From Adenanthera pavonina (taxonomy: Eukaryota > Streptophyta > Magnoliopsida > Fabales > Fabaceae), in assembly GCA_026686845.1 (NCBI GenBank), contig JAIVEN010000015.1, positions 5,285,001 to 5,349,000 of the forward strand: a DNA stretch of 64,000 nucleotides. Reading direction: 5' to 3'. A program made the translations under genes and the position numbers. The notes under the pieces are model-generated. The model was not told the origin of the DNA. It worked only from the letters and a program-made list of their open reading frames with translations, and searched no databases. This document shows, in pieces, positions 11,723-23,535 of the stretch (its first letter is position 1; every line of letters starts with the position of its first letter).

Positions 11723-12012
11723 AATATTTGCAAAATTATGGCTTCTAGCAATTCAGTTTGAAATATGCGAACCGAACCTCCAGGTTACATGTCACATATT
11801 GGAAAATGCAATTGGAAGGGCTCCTAAAGATAATATAATATTTATGTAGATGCAAATATAATCATGCTTGTACACTAAGCACTGAAATGTGTTATCTCCT
11901 TACCTAGGTTTGTGTGTTTGACAATAGATTTTTAATAAGTATATAGAGATAGGACTTTATCTTGGTAATATAGATTGGTGCAGAGAATTTTGTAAGAAGT
12001 ATCTGTGTGACC

Positions 12013-12092
12013 TCCTGAAAATTGCTACCCATGGATTAAGTATGTGGAGTTTGAGAAATCTTTATGTAACACCCATCGAGCTACAGCAATAA
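12013..12092 (+). pseudogene. Detached downstream crooked-neck exon fragment
   Basis: Plus-strand translation from CCTGAAAATTGC gives PENCYPWIKYVEFEKSLC then NTHRATAII. This matches the later crooked-neck HAT repeat (PENCYAWxKYAELExSLxxTxRARAIFELAI), which lies far C-terminal to the part present in copies 1 and 2. Reading ends in unrelated sequence after about 27 codons. It points away from the minus-strand fragment at 11497-11722, so the locus was rearranged as well as truncated. Confidence 0.65.
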
Positions 12093-13239
12093 TTAGTTAC
12101 CAAAGTTTTACAATTAGGCAATTCCAACATTTCACTCAAAATAGATAATATAGTTAATCAATATCTATTTTGTAATATAATTGGTCTCATATAGGATTTA
12201 AATAAATTTAATTTTGAAAACTCTTTTAGTAACTTAAAGTCTTAATTTCTTCTACTGACATTCATTTTAATACATTTAATGCTTAAATATGTAAATCATA
12301 ATATTCACTAGAACTTTAAAACTTTCAAGATTAACACAAATATTTTTTTTTCAATTCATAAAAGTAATTAAAAAATTTGTATCAATCTCAACTAGTATTC
12401 GAGAACCCTACCTACGATGCATTGAGAGCTTCATGTATATCTAACCGAATCATGTATCATAAATGTGAATATAACACAATAAGTATGAATAAGATATATT
12501 TAGGGCTTTTCTTAAATATCAGATAACCATAATGAAAAAATTATCATCATAGCGTTGCTAATTTTTCCAACAACATGACATAAAAGTAAAACAAATCAGC
12601 AAACACAAATTTATCAATCACAATTTATGAATGACTAAAAAACATATTCACTGTTGAAAGCTTCCTTGGACAGCATATTTATTGTTGTGTGCATGAATAT
12701 TCTGAGTTAGAGGTAAACCTAGATTGTAAATATTTATTTTAAAATGTTAGAAATATTTTAATTATAAAAAATTAAATATTTCATTCTTATGATTTACACC
12801 CTTAGATGGTATTTTCCAACTTACCGACTCCGCTTAATATTTATTGGGTTGTGATTTTTAATGTATTAAATTAAAATATTTGTTTTTAAAATTGTAATTA
12901 TTTATTTTAATACTTAGAAATATTTTAATTCTAATTATTATATTACTTAATACATAATAATATTAATGAGATAGATTTTGAGTATGTTTTCCATTAAATT
13001 ATTTAATGGTATTAAATTTAGAAAGCTTTATATTTCATTTTGAGGATCTTTGATCCTTGTTTAAGGAAAAAAGATTTTAATGAAACTTAAAAATGTTAAA
13101 GTATTAAAATGGAACTTAATTTAAAATTAAGGGACTAAAAATATATGTTTGTTTTAATTATTTCATTAAATAAATTTTGGAAACATTATTTTGCATAAAT
13201 AAAATGTTTAATATGTTAAAATATGGAAGGAATTCTACC
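12093..13239. other. AT-rich intergenic DNA
   Basis: No coding frame, RNA gene or clear element was recognised. Only low-complexity AT-rich stretches are seen. Confidence 0.5.
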
Positions 13240-14290
13240 AAAAAAAAGAGTAATTATATATATCTATATATATTAAAGTTTGATAGAGTTTTTGAAAATA
13301 GTTTTTCTTTTTTCACTAAAAAACTTGTTTGGTAAACCTATTTTTTATAAACTATTATGGAAAATAGAAAAATAAAAGAACAGAAAATTCATAATATATT
13401 TTTTTGTAGTTTTTGTTCTGAAAAATACATGAAAAGGTGAAAAACATCCACCTCATTAATGGTAAAGTTATAAGTTTTGAATAACTCATCTATCACTCAC
13501 TAGTTATGATTTTGAGAATAATTATTTAAATATATTTTTTTATTTTCTTGTTTTTAAAATTTATTCTCAACTGTTTTGAGAATAATAAAATAAAAAATAA
13601 TATCAAACAAGCCCTAATGTTTTAAAAAAATAAAATGTGTATACCAATGGAATACGTCCGAATTCTTGAATCATTAAATTATTTAAAGCATATTCAATAA
13701 TATAATATAAAATTGTTTATGAAAAAACTGTTTAATGAATTTTGAATTTAGTTGAGGAAATCAACAAATAAGGCGTGAAAAATGTATACTGAGTTTTTTT
13801 TTTAATAAAAGATCAAATTTCATTAATTACAAGAAAAGTTTACAATGTAAAGGCCAAACATCCAAGCTAGCTAGAAGAAAAGAGAGAAAGAAACATAAGA
13901 GGAGCATGCAATAGAAGTTTTGACAAAGTACTTAGATATGGAGGCAAGATCACTCTTAATGTAGCAACGAACTTCCTTGAACTTGAAATCTTCTTGACGT
14001 TTAAATACTATTGATTTTATTAATTAAATATTAGTTATTGACCAATTGTAAAATATATAAATTTAATATTATTTTATGATAATGCCAAGTCAAGTAAATT
14101 TAAATTAACACGGGCGTTTATAAACCAATCAATTTTAATCCACTAATTTGGTAATTTGACCAATTATTTTATTATAATTTAGATATGGTATTAGATTATT
14201 TATTAATTGAATTTAAAAAATTACATTAAAGAACCTATATGAGATAACATTTATTGTGAAAGACCATAAATTTGGTAATTTGACCAATTA
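13240..14290 (+). repeat. Block A of a dispersed duplication (partner 45180-45565 plus 50192-51200)
   Basis: The shared landmarks run in the same order as the partner: GAATTCTACCAAAAAAA, GAATTCTTGAATCATTAAATTATTTAAA, AGGCCAAACATCCAAGCT, AGCATGCAATAGAA, AGATATGGAGGCAAGAT, and TTGATTTTATTAATTAAATATTAGT with the following 200 bp. Block A lacks the 4.6-kb insertion (45566-50191) and the 374-bp MITE (50229-50602) seen in the partner. It has its own extra segment at about 13277-13614, possibly another MITE, ending ATCAAACAAGCCCTAAT. No gene is present. Confidence 0.7.
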
Positions 14291-14555
14291 TTTTCCCTTT
14301 CTTTTCTTCTTTTCTCACGGACTTTGTTATATTTGTTCCTCTTCTTTTCACCTGAAAGCCATATTAAAAAAATATGAGGATTCATATAAAAAATTAAAAA
14401 ATTGCTTATAGATGGTGGCCTTTTTAGCTCGAGAATGAAAATAAAATAAAGTTCCTATAAAAAAAATGAATGAAAATAAAGAAAACACACACAAAATTAA
14501 AAAAAAAATGTGAACTTTGAAATCCATGGATGGATGAACTTGGTTAATAAGGGGT

Positions 14556-15395
14556 ACAAACTAAGGATGTTCAACTAACTCAATAGGTTCAGTCCTACCT
14601 GGCATATCGAGTTGGTTTTAGAGAGTAGATTAGGTTGGACACCAGACTGAGGATGAACCTGGTCTCATTTGGTCCCAATATATATATATATATATATAAT
14701 TTTATATGTATTTAAAAAAACTTATACTCTTTTTGATTCAAAATATAAGTCTTTTTTAAAAACAAAATTTTGTTCAAAATATAAGTCAAATTTAGTAATT
14801 TCTAAGATATTAAATGTTCTTTTTCCTATTTTGTCCTTATCAACAATTAAATGTAGGAGAGATAGTAAATTTTAAATATAATACATTAAATAGGGATACT
14901 ATGAAAAAATAATTTATTTTTTATAGATTTAATGAGTAAAATTACATTTATTCATTTATGTACAATTAGTCAATTATGACTTATATTTTGGATCGGAGGG
15001 AGGATGATGTTTTTCTTTATATGACATATGAAATAAATTAGTTATATCATTATTATAAATATTTTTAAGAATTTAATATTTTAATTTTATTAAAATTTTA
15101 AATTGATTTCTTAATATTATGTAAAAATGATGCATTATTATTAAGTATTTATAATTTTAACAAATGTTACTTTTGATTATAAGATTATTTTTTAAGGGAA
15201 TATATTTTGGATAAATGTAATTATATTTTTGTTAATAAATAAAATTAATTTATTTTTTATTTTTAAATAATTTTTAAGATTGAGTTAACCCCGATTTCGT
15301 ATGTCGGGTTAGCCCAATTTTATCCAATATCATAAAAATCAGATATTGAGTTAACTATTAATCTAATTTTAGCATGTGTTTGTGCATCCCACTGC
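14556..15395 (+). repeat. Dispersed repeat interrupted by a Stowaway-like MITE
   Basis: The outer parts match 3597-4075 in reverse orientation, for example CAGTCCTACCTGGCATATCGA and AACAAATGTTACTTTTGATT. About 280 bp in the middle (14725-15005) are absent from the other copy. The inserted part starts TACTCTTTTTGATTCAAAAT and ends ATTTTGGATCGGAGGGAGGA, the CTCCCTCCG-type ends of Stowaway-like elements, though the right TA is degraded. A (TA)n run lies at about 14679-14698. Confidence 0.55.
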
Positions 15396-17715
15396 AAACA
15401 AACATTAGCATCTGAGCTATCATTGTCCTGCTAATATTTTTCCTTTTGTTCGGTCCCTTCTACCCTACTTTATGAAGAAGATAAGGCAAATGTCAAATAT
15501 CCTGAGTCTTTTCTTTTGATGCACAATGAAGCATCTAAAATAAACAATCCCGTGATTTCATTTATTTGATTTAAATTTGGTTAGAATAAATCTGTATTTA
15601 ATACATGACTTTCGCATCTGCCGGGTGAAAAAATTGATCATTGACATCATATATCAATTATGAATTTTCTCCGATATTACACATAATAATAAAACATTAT
15701 ATTTGTCCCTTTATTTAAGAAAAAAAAGGAAGATAATTTTCCGTTAATATAAGTAAAGAAGCAATCCATATAACGTCAACTATAATTTATTATTTATGAG
15801 ACGTTTTTCAGATTATATGGTCATTCAACGCAATTTTTCCTAAGCCGAAACTCACTACACTGAATCTGTAAACTATGGCCCCCTAATTTAATTACAACGT
15901 ATTTGGGCCCGTATTTCCAGTGATTCTGTATTTTTTTTTCCCAAACATAATTTATTTATGAATTGAATATTTCAGGAAATGCACAAGTAAATGAATTCTC
16001 CACACATACATATATAAGGATATTCAACAATCCACTGCATCAGAGTAAAGTATAAACACCAGGCACTACATCAATTCATCTGAAAATTCTCTGAACAAAA
16101 CTTGAAACACAGAAATAGATAGAGGATCACTGTAACAGACAATAGTGCGAGGATTCCTTCCATTGGGTTGCATTTCCCCAACTAATGCTCACCAGGATAT
16201 TAAATTGGAGGTAGTAAATGGAAGGGAACAAATACTCCCTTTTATCTCAAATTAAAAATTGAAGAGTTTTCATAGTTGAAAATATGTCATGCAATGTTAT
16301 TAGAATCGGATTAAATATTAAATTGATTCAATGATTTAACTAAGTTTGGATTAGTAGTAATTAAAATAATATGTTTTAAACAAATAACTTGGACAGATAG
16401 TGATTAAAATAATATAAATTTAAACAAATTTTATGACTTAGTTAAACTAAATAATATATTAAATTATCAATTTATTATTTACCACAAATAAATTATTAAT
16501 AAGTTTCATGACTTAATATTTAAATCTAAATAAATTAATATTAATTCATAATAATTAATAATATATTATTATATTATTTATTAAGTAAATTTATAATTTT
16601 TAATATTTCTATATCATAATAATACTTATATAATATTATATATTATAATAATACTTATATAAGAAATCAGTCCATTTTCCAAGAAAAGGACCGATGGTTT
16701 TTTAAGCTATCCTCAAACAATCAAGGAAATTATTGGGTCATGCAAAAATATATAGCCCATTGATTTAGATAACCCATTATCCTCTCCTATCTCCTTTTTT
16801 ATAACCCGATCTGCCCAGTTCCTTCACATTTCCAGACAATGTGGGGCTTATTATTTTTTTTCAACTCCCACATTCTCTAAATGCACTTCAATACTTTTCT
16901 TTACTTATTTGAGAGTCTCATTAGGCATGTTGAGAAGAAAACAGTATGATTTATGATTGAAAAGATATAATATTTAATTAAGTGTAAATTTAGAAAATAA
17001 ATTAATTTTAAAACAAATTTAACAAGTTTAATAACTTTTCTTAACATATATAAAGTAGTTAAAGCTAGTGACTTATATTTGAGACCAGAAGAAGTATCTA
17101 GCTTCAAGGCAATGCCATGATATTGTGAAGGTAAGATTTATTTAGCTACAAAGCCAAATTCTTCTATCTGTAATTATATGTAGCTTGTGAAGCTTTATCT
17201 ATACACAGACATCAAATACTGTACATATCCAAGAAATGTTTTAACGTCAGGGAAGTGTTGTCTCGAGTCTAATCGTAATCTAAAATTGCACTTTCTAGAT
17301 TTGAGGAGTTGTATAATTGCAAAACTAGTAAATGAGTATATGCACCTCCTCATGAATCTTTAGAAATTTACAAGCTCCTGCTCAAGAAGAGAATGATGAG
17401 GGACTCTATAACTAGTAGTTTTGTTGTGTGAATTTTGTGATTTGTATATGTATATGTGCAAATATTACTTCAATGCATCTTTTTGGAGTTCAAGTTTTCA
17501 AACAATCATCGTTACACTAAAGTTATAACTAACATGGCTATATTTTTGTTCATTTCAGTCTAATAAGGTTCATTTGTACACAATGAGCGTACTGAGATCT
17601 AACGACAATTCCTCACAAATGGAAGGACATTACATGTTTATATAGGTACCTTTATATTGCCTCTACCAAATCACTGTGCTAAGGATTCTATCTACAACAA
17701 GATGGTCATATAAAG
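15396..17715. other. Intergenic AT-rich DNA
   Basis: No gene was recognised. There are AT-rich tracts (16440-16660 especially) and short open stretches on both strands of the size expected by chance. A mildly GC-richer piece at 16130-16230 (CATTGGGTTGCATTTCCCC) gave no recognisable product. Confidence 0.5.
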
Positions 17716-17856
17716 GAAAGGTGAGGGAAATAAAAAATGGAGGGAGGAAGAAATAAAACGTGGAAAATAAGGCAGTGGAAAAAAGAGGATAGAGAAAAGG
17801 CGGGGAAGGAAGGGGGGGAGAAAGAAAGCGTGGAGGAAAAAATTGGAGAGGGGTGA
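17716..17856 (+). other. Purine-rich tract split by the copia insertion
   Basis: The plus strand is almost entirely A and G for about 140 bp up to the element, and the skew resumes after the right LTR (22542-22600). The original uninterrupted tract was therefore about 200 bp. Such strand asymmetry can support triplex (H-DNA) structures or a TC-rich leader on the minus strand; neither is shown here. Confidence 0.6.
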
Positions 17857-18083
17857 TATTAAATTTGGTGGGCTAAATCATATATCATTCATTCACAATA
17901 ACATGCGTACATATATACAAGCTTGGCTATATCCAATATCCTAATATCACGTGATATCTACAGGATTATACAAGATAATGATAAGATATTCCTAATCCCA
18001 TGATGCTTGCACAACTAACTTGATGTCAAATTAAGGTCATGTGCATGCATGATCTCCTACGTGAATTTCCTTAATATTCATCA
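17857..18083 (-). repeat. 3' LTR of the copia element
   Basis: This 227-bp repeat runs, on the minus strand, from TGATGAATATT to TTTAATA. The ends are therefore TG...TA rather than TG...CA. The outer end is set by the GGTGA target duplication, the inner end by the polypurine tract. Confidence 0.93.
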
Positions 18084-18095
18084 CTCCCCCCTCAA
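18084..18095 (-). promoter_or_regulatory. Polypurine tract (plus-strand primer) of the copia element
   Basis: The minus strand reads TTGAGGGGGGAG immediately before the 3' LTR, the expected position and composition for priming second-strand synthesis. Confidence 0.85.
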
Positions 18096-21000
18096 GTTGG
18101 GCTGTGCAAATCTGCAACACCTAACTTGTGCAACCTTTCCTTTCCCAATGGCTTAGTAAATGCATCAGCTAGTTGATCTCGAGTCCATACTTTGCATGGC
18201 AATATCTCTTTCGACTGTACCCTCTCACAAATAAAGTAGCAATCCATTTCTACATGTTTGGTCCGTTCATGATATATTGGATTCATAGTAATGTGAAGGG
18301 TTGCCTGGTTATCACAATATAATGGTGTGGATTCCTTTTGCTTAACTTCTAGCTCAGACAATAACCATCGCAACCATAGTATCTCATTGATGGTACTTGC
18401 CATTGCTCTATATTTAGCTTCAGCTAAGGACTTGGCCACCACGGTCTGTTTCTTTGTGCGCCAAGATATTAGTCAACCACCCAACATGATAAAATAACCT
18501 ATACAAGAATGACAAGTCATTGGACAACCTCCCTAGTTAGCATCACTATATGCTTCGAGATTCATGTTTCCTAAACTTGTGAGCAAAATTCCCTATCCTG
18601 GTATTGACTTCAAATAATGGAGGACTCTTTCTACAGCTATCATGTGACATTCTCATGGAGATGCAACAAATTAACTCAAGATGTTCACTGCATATATAAT
18701 ATCTGGTCTTGTAATAGTTAAATACAATAGGTGACCCACCAATCTCCTGTAATGACCAGCATCCACTAATTTTCCATCTTTCGCATTAGTGAGTTTGCAA
18801 TTGGTTTCCATGGTGAGTAAACTTGGACGACACCCTTCCATTTTTGACTCCTTCAAGATGTCCAACACATACTTACGTTGGATAACTACTATTCCTCAAG
18901 GAGATAGTGCAACCTCTATCCCCAAGAAATACTTTAATGGTCCCAAATCCTTAATGCTAAATTTCTGATTGAGACACTTCTTAACATCTTGTATTTTTTT
19001 CTTCATCATTTCCAGCCAATATCACATCATCAACATAGATTAATGCAGTCACAAAGGATTCTTGTATGTGAATAATGAGTGATCTGCTTTTGATTGCTTA
19101 AACTTCATTTCAAGTAACACACTAGTAAATTTATGATACCAGTTGCGTGAAGCTTGCTGAAGCCATAAAGTGACTTCCTTAGCCGGTATACCCTTGTCTC
19201 CCCCTCTCGAGCAAAACCTTGAGGAATATGCATGTAGATTTCTTCATTTAAATTACCATGGAGAAAGGCTTTGTTAACATCCAGTTGATGAACACCCTAA
19301 TTCTTTTTAGCTGCAACTACTAGGAGACATCGGACAGTCACCAATTTTGCCATTGGTGCAAATGTTTCATTGAAGTCTACTCCCTTTACTTGTGTAAATC
19401 CTCTAGCCACGAGTCTTGCCTTATAACGTTCTATGTCTCTATTTGGTTTGAACTTTAACTTGTAGACCTACTTGGAATCTATCACATGTTTTCTGGGAGG
19501 TAGTTCTTCTAGTGTCCATGTGCCATTTTGCTCGAGTGCTTTAATCTCTTGTCTCATTGTTTCACACTATTGTTCATGTTCTTTGACCTGTTCATAAGTC
19601 TTCGGCTCATCGTTTGCACTGATGGCCATCAAATAAGCTTTGTGTGATGAATTAAATCTATCATAAGAAAGATAATTAGCTATAGGATAGTTACCAAGTG
19701 TCTCGATGATGGTGTGACTGAGGCTGTGCAACAGAGGGTGGTAACTCAACTTCATATTTAGCAAACTGTTTTGGCATATGTCTAACTCGCCCACTTCTTC
19801 GTACTTGGCCAACTTCAATGCATGTTGGTGATTGCTGGATGTCCTCTACCCTTATTTCTTCCATGTCAACAATGTTTTGTACAGCTTCATCTTCATGACA
19901 TGGCCTTCTTAAGGCTTCAGTTTCTCCATCATCCATTATAATCGGCTTTGGTAGTTTCATGTTGTCAATGCTCTCATTATCCTTCATTCTAAATGGATAT
20001 ATATCCTCAACAAATACCACATCCCTAGATGTGAATGTGTCTCCATTCTTCATATCATATAGCTTGTAGCCCTTTTGACCATGTGGATACCCTATGAAAA
20101 CACACATTCTCCCCTTTTCACTGAACTTGTGCTCTCTTCTTGGATTATGAGTATAAGCCAAGCACCCAAAAGATTTTAGTTGCCTATATGTTGCTTTCTT
20201 CCAAACAAGACTTCATATGGCATCTTGTTACCTGTTGCCATTGTAGGGATCCTGTTTATGAGATATATTGCAGTTAACATGCACTCTCCCTAAAACTCAA
20301 GTGGTAATGATGCATGAAAACTCAAAGCTCTGGCCATCTCAAGTATATGATGATGTTTCCTTTCCACTACACCATTTTGTTGTGGTGTATATGGACATGT
20401 AGTTGGTAATATTATTCCTTGCTCCTGATAAATATTCACTAGAGTCTTAGATTGAAACTTTGATCCATTATCAGCCCTGATTTGCTTTATTTTCTTGCCA
20501 AATTATCATTCTATCATCTTTAAGAACATAGGCAAAAAATATGACACATCTAATTTATTTTTCATTAAATACAGCCATGCTCCTCTACTATAATCATCAA
20601 CTATGGTAAAAAAAATTAATGTGCCCTAGATATTGAAGTAGTCTTATAATGACCACAAACATCACAATGGATTAAATCAAAACAATCTATTGACTTTATT
20701 GAACTTTTAGCAAAAGGAAGTCTAGTTTGCTTTGCCTTTATGCAAGACTCACAATGACCACTACCAATGCTACTTATTATTCTACTATCAGGAAAACCTC
20801 TCTTAACCTTTTTTGTGGAAGCATGACCCAGTCTCCAGTGCCAGAGGTCTATGACATTAATGCCTTGAGTTACCAAAGCCATACCCTCATATTGCACAGG
20901 CTTAATCTCATACAATCCATTGCGGTATTTACCCACACCAATTGGGTTCCTCATACATAGGTCCTGTATCACACAAAGATGGTTAACAAATATTAGTGCA

Positions 21001-22300
21001 CAACATAAACACTTCGTTAATCTTCTAACTGAAATCAAGTTGCAATAAAAATTTGGAATATATAAAACATTCTCAAGCTTTATCTCATTAGGCAACATTG
21101 CCTTTCCAATTCCTTTTACCGTTATGGTCTGGCCATTTGCTATCTTGACAAGAGGTATGTCTATCTTAATCATGTCTTCTATTAGGTCCCTATCATGTGT
21201 TACATGCTCACTAGCCTTGAAATCAATTACCCAAGGTCTAAAACACACCCATTCACCTATTTGTTTACCTGCTATATTAACTCATGGCTGACTTGCTAAA
21301 TTGCCAATATCCCTAACTTCGGGCTCCCCTCTAAGACTACATATCAACTTGTCATATTGCTCTAACGTCAACCTAGGTATTAGACTGGTTTCTGATGTGA
21401 CCTGTACCACCCTTGGTCCACTCTTCTTGTCTATTCTATCTCCATTTCCTTTCTTCCAATTAGAGGGATACCCAATGATCTCATAGCATTTATCCAGAGT
21501 ATGCTCGAGTTTGTTACAATGTGAACATTTGGGTTTCTCCTTCCTATTGTCTCATCTATCTGTTTGTACTTGAAACACTGCCATCTCCACGTTGGGCTTG
21601 TTCATGGTAAAGATTTGTCTCTATTGTTCATCTTCTGCCACTAGGTGATATACTTGTCCCAGCCTTGGTAGCGGCCTACAACTAAGAATCTGTGTTTTTA
21701 CAGTGTTGAACATTTCATCCAACCCCATAAGAAATTCATACATCTGCTCTCATTCCTTCATCTCTGTGAATTGTTTTTGAATGTCACATTTGCACCCCCC
21801 ACACATGCATCTCGGCCAAGGTGCTATGGTTTGAATCTTATTCCAAAGTCCCTTGACCTTTGTGTAGTAAGTCGTATACTTTGCTTGTCCTGTCTCAAAA
21901 GCGTTACTGCTCTTCTTAGTTCATATGCTCTGGGTGCACTCCTTTTACTGAATCTTTCTTCGAGATCAATCCATATTTCTCTCGCTGTCTTTGCCTACCA
22001 TACACTGCATCCAATGCGCAGGGTTTTGCGAAGAAGCTGCAGGTTGTGGAATTGTGTCGTCGACAAATCCAATCTTGTTTTTTGCAAAGAGAGTATTACT
22101 CGTGTCATTGATCCACTCTTCATACTTTCCTTCATTCAGAGGCTTGCTCATATACACCTACCCTGGGTTACCTGAAGGATGAATGTAACATGGTGACATT
22201 ACATCCACTACACTTGTGGTGGTGTCTGTCTGGCTCGTCTCTGTAGGAGGCATGATGGTGTTGGGCTATTTGGTTTTCAATGGAGGTTGAGTACTAGGTT
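18096..22300 (-). pseudogene. Broken gag-pol of the copia element
   Basis: Reading from high to low coordinates: a gag-like segment (about 21970-22250) with the CCHC knuckle CSHCNKLEHTLDKC at about 21490-21530; a protease segment near 21225-21245, where the usual D-S/T-G active site reads DFKAS; the GAG-pre-integrase zinc motif (HWRLGH...CESC) near 20740-20860; the integrase core with the RADNGS aspartate and VVERKH glutamate near 20380-20500; a reverse transcriptase YVDD box at about 19023-19037, followed by TRPDIIYAVN near 18680-18710; and RNase H (AEAKYRAMA, YCDNQAT, HERTKHVEMD, WTRDQLADAFTKPL) at 18092-18442. Frameshifts, stops and the altered protease triad mean it is dead. Confidence 0.9.
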
Positions 22301-22302
22301 TA

Positions 22303-22314
22303 GCTCTGATACCA
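22303..22314 (-). promoter_or_regulatory. Primer-binding site (initiator Met-tRNA type)
   Basis: The minus strand reads TGGTATCAGAGC directly next to the 5' LTR, complementary to the 3' end of plant initiator methionine tRNA, the usual minus-strand primer of copia elements. Confidence 0.92.
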
Positions 22315-22541
22315 TATTAAATTTGGTGGGCTAAATCATATATCATTCATTCACAATAACGTGCGTACATATATACAAGTTTGGCTATATCCAATATCCT
22401 AATATCACGTGATATCTACAAGATTATACAAGATAATGATAAGATATTCCTAATCCCATGATCCTCACACAACTAACTTGATGTCAAATTAAGGTCACGT
22501 GCATGCATGATCTCATACGTGGATTTCCTTAATATTCATCA
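22315..22541 (-). repeat. 5' LTR of the copia element
   Basis: Same length and ends as the 3' LTR, with about 9 substitutions and no indels between them. Its outer end abuts the GGTGA duplication. Confidence 0.93.
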
Positions 22542-22556
22542 GGTGAGAGCCGTAAA

Positions 22557-23285
22557 AGAGAAGGCATAGAATAGAGAGCGAGAGAGAACGATTTTGAGAA
22601 GAAATAGCTACAAGGGGTTTGAACTCGGAGGCAACGCAGAATGATCATATGAGTACTCCATGTAAGTGGTTTTCATGTCTGAACTTCAACTAATGGTGGC
22701 ATTAGCACTACATGACAATACACATGACTTTATAGTTGTAGGTTTTTTTTCCCTTCCTTCTCATTCATATTAGTCTTGGCACTGACATTTTCCCTTGGTT
22801 CCCTACCAGTACAACTTCTCTTATTTCAAGATTAATTTATGGAATGATTGACTCATCTCTTCTCAAGCTCTTGAACTCGTTTCATAGTCCCTTCGTTCTA
22901 AAATGTAGAGACGTATATAAAGAGAAGGCATAGAATAGAGAGGGAGAGAGAACGATTTTGAGAAGAAATAGCTACAAAGGGTTTGAACTCGGAGGCAACG
23001 CGGAATGATCATATGAGTACTCCATGTAAGTGGTTTTCATGTCTGAACTTCAACTAATGGTGGCATTAGCACTTCATGATAATACACATGGCTTTATAAT
23101 TGTAGGTTTTTTTTTCCCTTCCTTCTCATTCATATTAGTCTTGGCGCTGACATTTTCCCTTGGTTCCCTACCAGTACAACTTCTCCTATTTCAAGATTAA
23201 TTTATGGAATGATTGACTCATCTCTTCTCAAGCTCTTGAACTCGTTTCATAGTCCCTTCATTCTAAAATGTAGAGACGTATATAA
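22557..23285 (+). repeat. Tandem duplication, 2 x ~364 bp
   Basis: Copy one (22557-22920) and copy two (22921-23285) differ at only a few positions (for example CTACATGACAATA versus CTTCATGATAATA). Each begins AGAGAAGGCATAGAATAG and ends AGAGACGTATATAA. The last 36 bp of each unit are the left end of a Stowaway-like MITE, complete only after copy two. The duplication therefore followed, or broke within, that MITE. Confidence 0.9.
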
Positions 23286-23535
23286 ATTTGTTTTACTTCA
23301 AAATATAAGAGATAAATAATTTTTGTCTAATAAATTAGCGCATTTTTTTTATTTACCTTTAATTAAAGTAGACTTATTATTATGACACATGAGTTCAAGA
23401 AGAGTTAAATAAGAACATTAAATGATATCATTTGTAGAATTTTTTTTCTCTGTAACATATTTAAAATGTTTAACTGTTTTTCTCAGTTTTGATGATTTAG
23501 GTATTTATTTCTTATACTTTGGGACAAAAGGAGTA
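23250..23535. mobile_element. Stowaway-like MITE
   Basis: The left end is TAGTCCCTTCATTCTAAAAT; the right end in reverse complement is TACTCCTTTTGTCCCAAAG, so the inverted ends are imperfect and bounded by TA dinucleotides. It is 286 bp, AT-rich and non-coding. A partial left end is duplicated at 22885-22920 by the neighbouring tandem repeat. Confidence 0.65.

Larger units (their letters stand above)
17857..22541 (-). mobile_element. Complete but defective Ty1/copia LTR retrotransposon
   Basis: This 4685-bp element on the minus strand is flanked by the 5-bp duplication GGTGA (17852-17856 and 22542-22546). Two 227-bp LTRs differ at about 9 positions (near 96% identity), so insertion is fairly recent, of the order of one to a few million years under usual plant rates. 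The domain order protease, integrase, reverse transcriptase, RNase H identifies the copia superfamily. Stops and frameshifts run through the internal region, so it cannot make its own proteins. The small size and short LTRs resemble Ale-type elements, but the clade is not fixed. Confidence 0.95.

Noticed and set aside
13277..13614. Further Tourist-type MITE
   Set aside because: The segment is absent from block B and its right end reads CAAACAAGCCCTAAT, but the left end and duplication are too unclear to call.
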